Positions 23,502-31,805 of a stretch of 64,000 nucleotides of DNA are shown here, piece by piece. Origin of the DNA: Paenibacillus sabuli (GTDB taxonomy: Bacteria; Bacillota; Bacilli; Paenibacillales; Paenibacillaceae); NCBI RefSeq assembly GCF_014705605.1, contig NZ_JACXIZ010000008.1:1-64000 (forward strand). Direction: 5' to 3'. Under the pieces are notes generated by a model. That model searched no databases and was not told where the DNA came from. It saw nothing but the letters and a program-made list of their open reading frames with translations. The translations under genes and the position numbers were made by a program. Each line of letters opens with the position of its first letter. Position 1 is the stretch's first letter.

Positions 23502-26216
23502 TCACTCCTTATTCGCATGAGTAACAACATCCATTACATAGTACGGCTGGCGAGACAAGGTGTCGTCGAGTCCCGGCAACTGCCAGGCGCGTGCATCCGG
23601 GCCGGCCAACTCGAAAAAGTAGAGCAGTCCGTATGGGGAATCCGTATATGCCCCCGGAATGACGCCTTCATAAACCGTTTCTTCCGCCCGTCGGTCCATG
23701 ACGAGTATTTTATACGACTCGGCCTGATTGACATGCCGATAGAACAGCCGGACGGTCGCCACCGCATCGGCTCTGTCCGTCAGCGTCAAACGCAGTACGG
23801 CCGGCTGCCCTCGGACAAGGCTGGCTTGCGGCAGGTGCGACGCAATTGGACGCGTACGCAGATCGCACGCGCTCAGCCAATCGGCTACGCCGCGCTCCCC
23901 GGCGAGCGTGTCTTCGCCTTCTCGCTCCGCGGCTATACGCGCCACAGCCTCGATATCCTCATCGATGGCAGCGATTCGGTCGGACCAATGGCCCCGGGAA
24001 TAGGGCGTGTGTCCAAACGTCAGGTCTCTATGGTAGACATCCTTGGAGGCGGATACGATGGCTTGCCAGGCGTCGCGCGCCGCGCGGTAATGCGCCAGCG
24101 TCTCCGTCAGCAGCCGCTTTCCGCCGGCTCGTTCGTAGATTGCGAAGGCAAGTCCGGCGCGATACTTGTCCGCAAAAAACCTCCCCAGCCCGGCCATGAT
24201 GCGCACGTCGACGGCCAATCTCATGAATTCCGAGTCTTGCGAATCAATTGTCAGACGCTCGGCCTGCTCCAGCGCCAGCAGTGCCTGCTCGGCCATCGTC
24301 TGCAAACGATCGGCAATTTCGGAGGGCGTCAGCTTGCCGCAGCTACGCCCGGCAATGAGATCGTCGGCGAATTCATCGATCCGGTACACCTGCACGGGAT
24401 CGAGCGGGCTTGCGTTCCCAAAGGTATACGGCGGCTCCATGTCAAAATCCGCATTAGCGGGCCATCCCGAAGCGGCGTACGGATTATCCGCCTTCTCAGA
24501 TCCGCGCACAAGCGGAATGTTCGTGTACATTTCCGGCCAATACACGTTATTAGCCACTGAAGGCGCGTGCACCAGAGTCACAAACGGTAAGATTCGCGTC
24601 GCTTGCGCCAATGCCCGTTCGCAAGCGTCGGCGGCGCTGCCGTACACATTGCGCAAGTACCTGCGCCACTCATCCGGGTCTGCAACGGGATTGTAAGCCA
24701 GTCTGCCCCACAGCCGGTAGGCGTAGCAGTACTTGGTCCAATCGCGCAGTCCCAGCTTCAATCGCTCGGCGGTATACACCTCTCGGCCGCCCGCTCGGCC
24801 CGAGCCCTTCTTCCCCTTGAACGAAAGCGGATCGAACCATTCCACTCCCTCTGAACCTTGAAACCCTGCGTAACGTCCGATTCCCGCTGCCTGCTCGGGG
24901 TCCCCCCACATCAGGACGCGCTGCGTTCCCGGCCAGATCCGGTGAATGATGGCATAGGAACGTCCCTCCCGCATAAAATCGGCATAGCCGTAACGGGTGT
25001 AGCTTCGCTTGGACGTCACCGCCATGCCGCCCGCCCCGGCGTCATGATGACCCGTGCTCGGTGCGCGACCGAACTCCTTCTCCCGAATCGAGGCTTGATG
25101 ATAGGCCGGCCCCATATGCTCCGCCCAATATTTGGTAGACAGCATTAGCCGCTTCCCCGTGCCGCCCACCAGTTCGATCAATTGTTCGCCCACGCCCTTT
25201 GCGTGAAAATCGATCTCGAGCAATTGTTCGGCCTCGCCGACTCGCTCAAGCACGACAGTCCAGAATTGATGCGTCGGCTCAGGCACGCCGCCCTCAAAAT
25301 GCACGCGAAACGTCAAGCCGCGAATGCCCGGACACTCGCGGAGCAGCAGAGCCAGCGCGTCCCGACAATACGCGGCATGACAATGCGGATCGAGGCCCAC
25401 GACGCTGTGCGTCCCTTCTGTCGCCCGGGGGCCGTAGTCGTAGGCATGGTTCCACAGACCAAGTCGAAAATCCAGGCCGCGCGTCTCGGCTGCAGCGGCA
25501 ATGTAACGGAGTGTCTCGAGATTCAACGCGCGCTCTTCCTCCGCTAGCCCGACTACTCGGACGTCGTAGCCGGGAACGGCCAGCACAAAGGGATAAAAAA
25601 AGCAAAAATACGAATCCGGCACGACACGGTCGATCAAATAATCGTAACCGGTCCCGACGCCAAGCGTAAATCGGTTGAAACGATGCGTCGCCAGCTCCGT
25701 CAAATATTCGTCCCAGAAGCTTCGATCGTAAAACCAGGGCTTGTCCTCCGGCTCGCTCGTAAACAAACGGGTCACGCTCCGCACGATGTTGGCCGGACGT
25801 TCGCTTCGCTGCCGGACGGCCGCCAGCGCTTCGAGCGGACGCTCCGCGTGCCTGGCGACATCGGTCAGCTCGAGAATGGCGTACATCAGCCCGCGCGCGT
25901 CGCGTCCGACCAGCGACAGCGTCGTTGCGCCCCGCTCCTCGAAGCGAAGGATTGCGAACGAATCCGCTTCCGAAGGAACGTCTTGCCCCGCGCGCGCCGC
26001 GGCGTCTTGCCCATCCGCGCCCTCCAGCACAATTGTCAGAGCTGCTGCGGCATTCCCCTCGCACGATTCGACCGCCGCCTCATATCGTCTGACCTTAAGC
26101 TGTCCCTCCAGCAGCACCCGTTCCAAACATTCGGCTGCCCATCGAGGCTGCGGCTCTGCGCCAAACGCGCCGCGCCGCGCATCGATAATTGCCGCATCCA
26201 GATTTGCTGCTCCCAC
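23502..26216 (-). CDS. Large glycosidase-like protein, family not assigned
   Basis: This 904-residue protein has no signal peptide and starts with GTG behind AAGGAGGATGAGGC. The N-terminal region (FAILRFEERGATTLSLVGRDARGLMYAILELTDVARH, about residues 85-122) resembles the GH20b/GH67N-type domain that precedes the barrel in hexosaminidases and alpha-glucuronidases. A probable TIM barrel follows: YLTELATHRFNRFTLGVG, LDFRLGLWNHAYDYG, GIRGLTFRVHFEGGVPE, LEIDFHAKGVGEQLI, KRLMLSTKYWAEHMGP. Helical and beta C-terminal domains extend to 904. Acidic residues in VHFEGGVPE and HRIWPGTQRVLMWGDPEQ are candidates for catalysis. It is the first enzyme after the transporter genes. An alpha-glucuronidase or related role is a guess from context. 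Confidence 0.75.
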   Translation of the reverse strand: MGAANLDAAIIDARRGAFGAEPQPRWAAECLERVLLEGQLKVRRYEAAVESCEGNAAAALTIVLEGADGQDAAARAGQDVPSEADSFAILRFEERGATTLSLVGRDARGLMYAILELTDVARHAERPLEALAAVRQRSERPANIVRSVTRLFTSEPEDKPWFYDRSFWDEYLTELATHRFNRFTLGVGTGYDYLIDRVVPDSYFCFFYPFVLAVPGYDVRVVGLAEEERALNLETLRYIAAAAETRGLDFRLGLWNHAYDYGPRATEGTHSVVGLDPHCHAAYCRDALALLLRECPGIRGLTFRVHFEGGVPEPTHQFWTVVLERVGEAEQLLEIDFHAKGVGEQLIELVGGTGKRLMLSTKYWAEHMGPAYHQASIREKEFGRAPSTGHHDAGAGGMAVTSKRSYTRYGYADFMREGRSYAIIHRIWPGTQRVLMWGDPEQAAGIGRYAGFQGSEGVEWFDPLSFKGKKGSGRAGGREVYTAERLKLGLRDWTKYCYAYRLWGRLAYNPVADPDEWRRYLRNVYGSAADACERALAQATRILPFVTLVHAPSVANNVYWPEMYTNIPLVRGSEKADNPYAASGWPANADFDMEPPYTFGNASPLDPVQVYRIDEFADDLIAGRSCGKLTPSEIADRLQTMAEQALLALEQAERLTIDSQDSEFMRLAVDVRIMAGLGRFFADKYRAGLAFAIYERAGGKRLLTETLAHYRAARDAWQAIVSASKDVYHRDLTFGHTPYSRGHWSDRIAAIDEDIEAVARIAAEREGEDTLAGERGVADWLSACDLRTRPIASHLPQASLVRGQPAVLRLTLTDRADAVATVRLFYRHVNQAESYKILVMDRRAEETVYEGVIPGAYTDSPYGLLYFFELAGPDARAWQLPGLDDTLSRQPYYVMDVVTHANKE

Positions 26217-26242
26217 GCCTCATCCTCCTTAATCCGGTCGAA

Positions 26243-26276
26243 TCCGCTCCCCGCCAGCCGTTCGACGAGGAGCGGA
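26243..26276 (-). promoter_or_regulatory. Intercistronic hairpin after a substrate-binding protein gene
   Basis: TCCGCTCC (26243-26250) pairs perfectly with GGAGCGGA (26269-26276) in the 67-base gap between the binding-protein stop and the glycosidase-like start. Such hairpins often protect the upstream binding-protein mRNA and reduce read-through to enzymes. Confidence 0.4.
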
Positions 26277-26283
26277 CCCGGCG

Positions 26284-27951
26284 CTATGATTTCCAGTTTT
26301 TGTCGTATTCGGTCTGCATCATCTTAATATAGTCGCTCAGCCCCATCGACTCCAGCTCGGACAAGTATTTTTCCCAATCGCTGTCGAGCTTGCGGTTGCC
26401 GACAATAAAATCGGCGGTCGATGCCTGGACGTGGCGATTGACTTCATTTCTCAGCTCGTTGAATCGGGCCGCGTCGTCAGGGCCGAAGAAGAACGGCGGC
26501 ACCATCGTGCCCGGCTCCGTGAACGCGTCGTACTCTACCGCCGCATTATATAGCGAAGTCTCCATGTCGTATTGCCCTTCCGGGTAACGCTCTCGCGCAT
26601 CGGATCCGAACGGCGTATAGACGTGATTGGCGCCGTCCCAATGCGAGCTGTGCTGCTGCTCGGTCGTTGCAGAATCGATTGTTCTGTACATTGCCTGACC
26701 CCCGTTGGCCGCGACCTTTCCTTGCTCGGGCTCCTCCCAATCTACCCCGGGCACACCGTAACGATTGCGCATCGCGGTTTCGGGCTTATACATGAAGTCG
26801 AGCCACTTCATGACCAGATCCTTGTTTTTACCGCTGGCCGGGATGACGAACTTCACCGCATTGACGGCGCCGTATTCGTTGAAGTATGCATACTGGAAGC
26901 CGTCCGGCCCCTGAATTGGCGGTACAATCTCGTATTTCATTTTGGTTTCGTCGTTGACTCCGTATTCGATGCCGCCCGGGAAGGCGCCGACCGTATTGCC
27001 GTCGCTTAGTTCGATCAGTTGGTTCAATTGGTTTGTATCGTTGGTAAAAGAAGAAGGATCGATCAAGCCTTCGCTGTACAGCTTGTTCAAGTATGTCAGG
27101 CCTTCCTTCCATTCCTCCGTTACAAAGGCGGCATGGATGACGTCGTCCTTTACGTAAAGGTCGTTATCGTCCTTGTACGTGAACGCATTCAAAATGAAAT
27201 CATGCACCTCCGTAAACCAACCGCGAGGCGAGCCGGTCAACGGAATTTCATCGCTTGGATCGCCGTTGCCGTTCACATCCTGCTCCTTGACCGCCTTCAA
27301 ATACTGATACAGCTCCTCGGTCGTCTCGGGAACGGACATATTCAGCGCCGCAAGGAACTCTTCATTCACCCAGAAGCGCATGGAACGATCGCAGTTGTAG
27401 CAATTGCCAACCTTGTGCAGCGCGTAAATGTTGCCGTCCGGCGCAGTGGTCGCTTGCTTCATATTCGGATTCTCCTCAAACATCTCGTTGATGTAAAACC
27501 CGTTTTTCTCAATCAAATCATTCAGCGGAGCAAATATGCCCTGCGAGCCGTAGTTGGCGATCATGGCGTTATCCATTTCGAAGTCCGCCTCGTCAAAACC
27601 CATGATCAGATCGCCCACATCGCCGCCGGACGACAACTCCAGATTGAGCTTTTGTCCCGCATCGGCAGAAGGATAAAAGTTCCATTCGATATGGACGTTC
27701 GTTTGGTCCTCTAGCCATGTCGTCAGCTCGTTTTCCCCGTATTCGTAGGATAGAATATTGGAAGATCGAGGGACGGTGATTTTGATCGTCGTTTTTTCGT
27801 CGACCAGTGGAAGCTCGCCGGGCGCAGATAGGTTCAGCGACGTTTCGTCGCCTCCGTTTTGATTTTCCGATCCTCCCGTGCAACCGCTCACGACGATGGC
27901 GCAGCACAACAGCAAACTTAGCGCGATGCTATACGTTCTTTTCTTTTTCAA
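26284..27951 (-). CDS. LplA-type ABC sugar transporter substrate-binding lipoprotein (I)
   Basis: This 555-residue exported lipoprotein starts with TTG behind AAAGGGAG (MKKKRTYSIALSLLLCCAIVVSGCTGGSENQ, lipobox VSGC at about residues 21-24). The type-1 extracellular solute-binding fold follows, with TTIKITVPRSSNILSYEYGEN, NVHIEWNFYPSADAGQKLNLELSSGGDVGDL and DGNIYALHKVGNCYNCDRSMRFWVNEEFL. A calcium-loop-like DVNGNGDPSDEIPL is typical of this Paenibacillus/Lpl family. It follows the LplB/YtcP-type permease pair and precedes the glycosidase-like gene. A second binding-protein gene at 29981-31540 serves the same locus. The ligand is unknown, probably an oligosaccharide. Confidence 0.92.
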   Translation of the reverse strand: MKKKRTYSIALSLLLCCAIVVSGCTGGSENQNGGDETSLNLSAPGELPLVDEKTTIKITVPRSSNILSYEYGENELTTWLEDQTNVHIEWNFYPSADAGQKLNLELSSGGDVGDLIMGFDEADFEMDNAMIANYGSQGIFAPLNDLIEKNGFYINEMFEENPNMKQATTAPDGNIYALHKVGNCYNCDRSMRFWVNEEFLAALNMSVPETTEELYQYLKAVKEQDVNGNGDPSDEIPLTGSPRGWFTEVHDFILNAFTYKDDNDLYVKDDVIHAAFVTEEWKEGLTYLNKLYSEGLIDPSSFTNDTNQLNQLIELSDGNTVGAFPGGIEYGVNDETKMKYEIVPPIQGPDGFQYAYFNEYGAVNAVKFVIPASGKNKDLVMKWLDFMYKPETAMRNRYGVPGVDWEEPEQGKVAANGGQAMYRTIDSATTEQQHSSHWDGANHVYTPFGSDARERYPEGQYDMETSLYNAAVEYDAFTEPGTMVPPFFFGPDDAARFNELRNEVNRHVQASTADFIVGNRKLDSDWEKYLSELESMGLSDYIKMMQTEYDKNWKS

Positions 27952-28022
27952 GCTTGCTCGCTCCCTTTTTGAGGTTTTGGGTCTTACTTGCTCTTCCTGC
28001 TTTTACGCTTGCATAGACGGGT

Positions 28023-28919
28023 TCAGCCTTTTATTGAACCGATCATCACCCCTTTCACAAAGTGTTTTTGCACGAATGGATACACGAGCCAGATCGGCAG
28101 GCTGGCTACAATAATGATGGAATATTTCAGTAGCTCGGCTAAGCCTTGCTTCACTTGCATTTGCTGTGCATCGGTCACGATGGCCGGATCGATTTCGTTT
28201 TGCACGAGAATGTCGCGCAGCACGATTTGGAGCGGAAACAGATCGGGGCTTTTCAAATACAAAAACGCGTTGAAGTACGAATTCCAATGGAACACCCCGT
28301 AGAACAACACCATGACCGCCGTAATCGCTTTCGACAAAGGCAGCACGATGCTCCACATGAAACGGAAATGCGAGCAGCCGTCCATGGCAGCCGCCTCGTA
28401 CAACTCCTGGCTAATCGTCGTCTGATAGAAGGTTCTGGCAATAATGACATTCCAGATGGACAGCGCCGCCGGCAACAGCATCGCCCATCGCGTATCGATC
28501 ATGCCCAGGTTTTTAATCAGCAAGTAATTCGGAATCAATCCGCCGTGAAAAAGCATCGTAAAGGCGAAAATGTACATGATCACGTTGCGGCCGACCATGG
28601 TTTTACGCGATAGCGGGTACGCTGCAAGGATCGTCAGCACGACATTGATGAGCGTGCCGGCCGCCGTATAGAAAAGAGTGTTGCCGTACCCGATCATAAT
28701 GCGCGGGTCCTTGAACACGGCGACGTAACCCTCCAGGGAAAAATCGACCGGCCACAAAAACACCTTCCCGGAAATGACGGCTACGCGATCGCTCAAAGAA
28801 GCGCTGATGATATAGACCAGCGGATACAGCACAAGCAGGAACGCCACGATTAAAAACAGGTCGTTTACCCAATAAAACGTTTTGTCCGATCGGGTCAATC
28901 TCACTTTCGTATCTTTCAT
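28023..28919 (-). CDS. YtcP/LplC-type ABC sugar transporter permease
   Basis: This 298-residue inner-membrane protein has about six hydrophobic segments and the cytoplasmic EAA loop YEAAAMDGCSHFRFMWSIVLPLSKAI (about residues 185-210) that contacts the ATPase. The start MKDTKVRLTRSDKTFYWVNDLFLIVAF at 28919 follows GGGAGGGAACGGG. It ends YPFVQKHFVKGVMIGSIKG, the standard C-terminus of the family. The gene lies 14 bases downstream of its LplB-type partner. No ATPase gene is in the locus, as is usual for this class, which shares an MsmX-like ATPase encoded elsewhere. Confidence 0.95.
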   Translation of the reverse strand: MKDTKVRLTRSDKTFYWVNDLFLIVAFLLVLYPLVYIISASLSDRVAVISGKVFLWPVDFSLEGYVAVFKDPRIMIGYGNTLFYTAAGTLINVVLTILAAYPLSRKTMVGRNVIMYIFAFTMLFHGGLIPNYLLIKNLGMIDTRWAMLLPAALSIWNVIIARTFYQTTISQELYEAAAMDGCSHFRFMWSIVLPLSKAITAVMVLFYGVFHWNSYFNAFLYLKSPDLFPLQIVLRDILVQNEIDPAIVTDAQQMQVKQGLAELLKYSIIIVASLPIWLVYPFVQKHFVKGVMIGSIKG

Positions 28920-28933
28920 CCCGTTCCCTCCCT

Positions 28934-29869
28934 TTACCACAAACTGGTGTCGCCCGTTTTTTTGGCGATCTGATTGACTGACATAATGAGAATCAGGTTG
29001 ATAAGCGAATTGAACAAGCCGATTGCAGTCGCATAAGAATAGTCAGGCGAACTCGAAGCCAGGCTCACCGCATACACGTACGTCGTAATGATTTCGGACG
29101 AACCGATATTTAACGGATTTTGCATCAAAAAGATTTTCTCGAAGCCGATGCTCATGATATTGCCGGAATTTAAAATAAGCAGCGTCACGATGGTCGGCAT
29201 GATGCCGGGAAGATCAACGTATCGAATGCGCTGTAGCCGATTGGCGCCGTCAATTGTTGCCGCTTCGTGGAGATCCGGGTTGACGCCGGCGAGTGCGGCC
29301 AAATAAATAATGGTGCCCCACCCGGTGGTCTGCCAGATCCCCGACCAGACGTAGACGTGCTTGAACCAGCCCGGCTCCCCCATAAAATTCACGGCATCCA
29401 AGCCGACCAGGCCGAGCAGCATATTGACGATGCCGATTCGGGGATTCAAAAATTGCAGGATCATGCCGACCATAACGACCGTTGAGATGAAATACGGCAT
29501 GTAAGTGACGAATTGAACCGTCAATTTCATCCGCGTCCGAAGCGTGGCGTTCAGAGCCAGCGCCAAAATAATCGGCAGCGGAAAGCCCGCCAGGAGCTCG
29601 TACATACTGATGAAAATTGTATTTTTCAGAACGGTCCAAAACTGATGGGAATGAAAAAATTTAATGAAATGATCGATGCCCGTCCATGGGCTTCCGGTAA
29701 TGCCCTCCATAATTTTAAAATCCTTAAACGCCAACTGCAGCCCATACATCGGAAAGTACTGAAACAGCACCACCCACGCAACGGGCAGCATGACCAGCAC
29801 ATACAGTTGATAGTCCAAACGCATTTGTCGCCATTTCTTGATCCAATCCGATTGTTGACTTGCTTGCAT
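28934..29869 (-). CDS. LplB-type ABC sugar transporter permease
   Basis: This 311-residue permease starts MQASQQSDWIKKWRQMRLDYQLYVLVMLPVAWVVLFQYFPMYGLQLAFKDF. It has about six membrane segments and the EAA loop HEAATIDGANRLQRIRYVDLPGIMPTIV. The C-terminus (NQIAKKTGDTSLW) is typical of the family. AAGGAGCGAATCAG precedes the ATG. It forms the importer channel with the downstream YtcP-type permease. Confidence 0.95.
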   Translation of the reverse strand: MQASQQSDWIKKWRQMRLDYQLYVLVMLPVAWVVLFQYFPMYGLQLAFKDFKIMEGITGSPWTGIDHFIKFFHSHQFWTVLKNTIFISMYELLAGFPLPIILALALNATLRTRMKLTVQFVTYMPYFISTVVMVGMILQFLNPRIGIVNMLLGLVGLDAVNFMGEPGWFKHVYVWSGIWQTTGWGTIIYLAALAGVNPDLHEAATIDGANRLQRIRYVDLPGIMPTIVTLLILNSGNIMSIGFEKIFLMQNPLNIGSSEIITTYVYAVSLASSSPDYSYATAIGLFNSLINLILIMSVNQIAKKTGDTSLW

Positions 29870-29980
29870 CTGATTCGCTCCTTTTTAAAATATAAGAAAA
29901 ATTAATTAGATTGAATTTTCTGAATATAATCATCGCAACCGCGCGGGGGACAGCCTAAATTTTCGCTGTCCGCGCCGCTT

Positions 29981-31540
29981 TCAACCCGGACGCATGCTTT
30001 CGCTGTCCGCATCGTCGTTCGCGGGATTCCGATTGGACAAGTCGGCTGCAAATTCCTGAAACGCTTTTTGAATCTGCGGATCGCGCTTGATTTTTTCTAC
30101 GCATTCCTCGTATTCTTGCATCGATATTTTACCGGAGATGGCCTTGACCCACATGCTTTCCAGCTCTGCGCTGTACTTGGGCCAAGCCTCGATCCACGTA
30201 TCCGAGATGAGATAGCGGAACGGATCGATGACGCCCAATTCTTCATAAGGAGCCGCCTCCAGCTTTTTTTCCTCGTTCCACGCTTGTGGCGCTTCCGGCG
30301 CGATTACTTTGCCCCAACGCGTGTACGACGGCGTGATTGGACTTAGCGTGTTGACGTTCATTTGTTCCCGCCCCAATTCGGTCAACACCTTTTCGCCGTT
30401 GTCTGACACGTTGTAATGGACACCTTCCTTGCCGTAATAGGCGAAATCGGTCAACTCGGCCGAGGCCGTCCTCTCAAAGTACTGCAAAATCGCCTCCACC
30501 TTTTCCCGAGACACTTTTTTGCTGATATGATGCGCCCCTCGCGTCCCGATATCCAAGCTTGCGGCATAATCGCCGTTCGGCCCTCTCATAGGAGGCAATG
30601 TGATCAACTGGCCTTCCGGCTGTACCTTCCGGATCTCATTCGTCCAAGAGTAGTCCCGATAGATGGCGTAATTAAAGGAGGCGGCGCGCCCGCTCTCTAT
30701 CATGTCCGACAATTGGGTGCCGTTCAATGCGGCGAACTCGTCCGGCAGCGCGCCTGCGGCATAAAGCTCCCTAAGCCAGCCGACAAGCTGCGTGAACTGC
30801 GGCGTCAAATAGTTATACATCAACCCGCCCGCCTCGTCGTAGGTCGGATTATACACGCCAAACGCAGCCTGGAGCGACGGGTCCGGCTCCGGACCGATTG
30901 CCAGTCCGATCGTATCATCCATCCCGTTACCGTCGGGATCGCCGTTGGCAATCGCGATCAGCGTCTCCTTGTATTCGTCCATGGTCGTCGGTACCGGGAG
31001 TTCGAGCCGCTCCAGCCAATCCTTTCTTATCTTCAAGCCGCTGTCGATCAATGATCGACTTCTCGGGATCCCCATGATCTTATCGTCCACCCGAACATAG
31101 CTCCATGCGCCTGGCGTCATATTGTCGCGCAAATTCGGGTATCGAGAGAAATCGCCTAGAAACGGCGTCAAATCCCAAAATGCGCCTTGCCGAATCGCGT
31201 TGATCAGGGTCGGCTTATTGTGCTCGCGTCCAAACACCACCTCCGGAATGTCGCCGGAAGCCAGCACCAGATCAAGCTTGGTGCTATACTCATTGCCCGG
31301 TACCCAGAGAATGTTCAGCCTGGTGTTCGTAAGCGACTGGAACGCCGCCCAATATTCATTCGACAAATCCGGATTTTCCTGCGTCAAGTCGGTCATGATT
31401 TCGATTTCCAAGGGACCTTCGCTCGTTTTTGACTCACCGCCCTTTTCATTCAATGAGCATCCGCAGACAACCGCGAACAAGGCTGCGGCGGCAAGCGCTA
31501 TCACGATTCGTATGCTGGCTGTCTTCGTTGGGGACAGCAT
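29981..31540 (-). CDS. LplA-type ABC sugar transporter substrate-binding lipoprotein (II)
   Basis: This 519-residue exported lipoprotein (MLSPTKTASIRIVIALAAAALFAVVCGCSLNEKG, lipobox-like VCGC near residues 25-28) is the first gene of the long minus-strand operon. Its mature part carries PLEIEIMTDLTQENPDLSNEYWAAFQ, LDLVLASGDIPEVVFG and ANGDPDGNGMDDTIGLAI, a calcium-loop-like motif of the family. It is shorter than and only distantly similar to binding protein I at 26284-27951, and both flank one permease pair. GGAGGTGATGACGACAC precedes the ATG. Two binding proteins may widen the ligand range of one importer, or one may act in sensing with the divergent Cache regulator. Confidence 0.9.
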   Translation of the reverse strand: MLSPTKTASIRIVIALAAAALFAVVCGCSLNEKGGESKTSEGPLEIEIMTDLTQENPDLSNEYWAAFQSLTNTRLNILWVPGNEYSTKLDLVLASGDIPEVVFGREHNKPTLINAIRQGAFWDLTPFLGDFSRYPNLRDNMTPGAWSYVRVDDKIMGIPRSRSLIDSGLKIRKDWLERLELPVPTTMDEYKETLIAIANGDPDGNGMDDTIGLAIGPEPDPSLQAAFGVYNPTYDEAGGLMYNYLTPQFTQLVGWLRELYAAGALPDEFAALNGTQLSDMIESGRAASFNYAIYRDYSWTNEIRKVQPEGQLITLPPMRGPNGDYAASLDIGTRGAHHISKKVSREKVEAILQYFERTASAELTDFAYYGKEGVHYNVSDNGEKVLTELGREQMNVNTLSPITPSYTRWGKVIAPEAPQAWNEEKKLEAAPYEELGVIDPFRYLISDTWIEAWPKYSAELESMWVKAISGKISMQEYEECVEKIKRDPQIQKAFQEFAADLSNRNPANDDADSESMRPG

Positions 31541-31585
31541 GTGTCGTCATCACCTCCGGGCGGCATGTTGCTCGGTACACTCCCT

Positions 31586-31614
31586 ATACTAAGCGAAGTG
31601 CGACTAGCGCTCAA
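31586..31614 (-). promoter_or_regulatory. Candidate promoter of the ten-gene glycan operon
   Basis: TTGAGC (31614-31609) and TAGTAT (31591-31586) on the minus strand are 17 bases apart, each matching the SigA consensus at 4 of 6. The weak boxes fit an activator-dependent promoter in the 265-base divergent spacer shared with the Cache/AraC regulator. Confidence 0.45.
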
Positions 31615-31805
31615 TAGTCGATATCTGACTTCTCTCACCATTAGCTTCAACACCGCCTGCACCAAGGATTTTTTCACTCTGGTAAAAAACTAGCTATGGC
31701 CGACCAACGTCCAATATAGGTATAATAAGGGGCACCTTGCCGCAGCTTGGGCTTGCGCGTTTCAAGATGTAGTCGCGGCGTGGGAAAGGGGATGCGAAAC
31801 GCATT

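Noticed and set aside
30057-30070. TGAAACGCTTTTTG as a cre site
   Set aside because: The central CG is displaced relative to the consensus and the sequence lies near the 3' end of a coding region.
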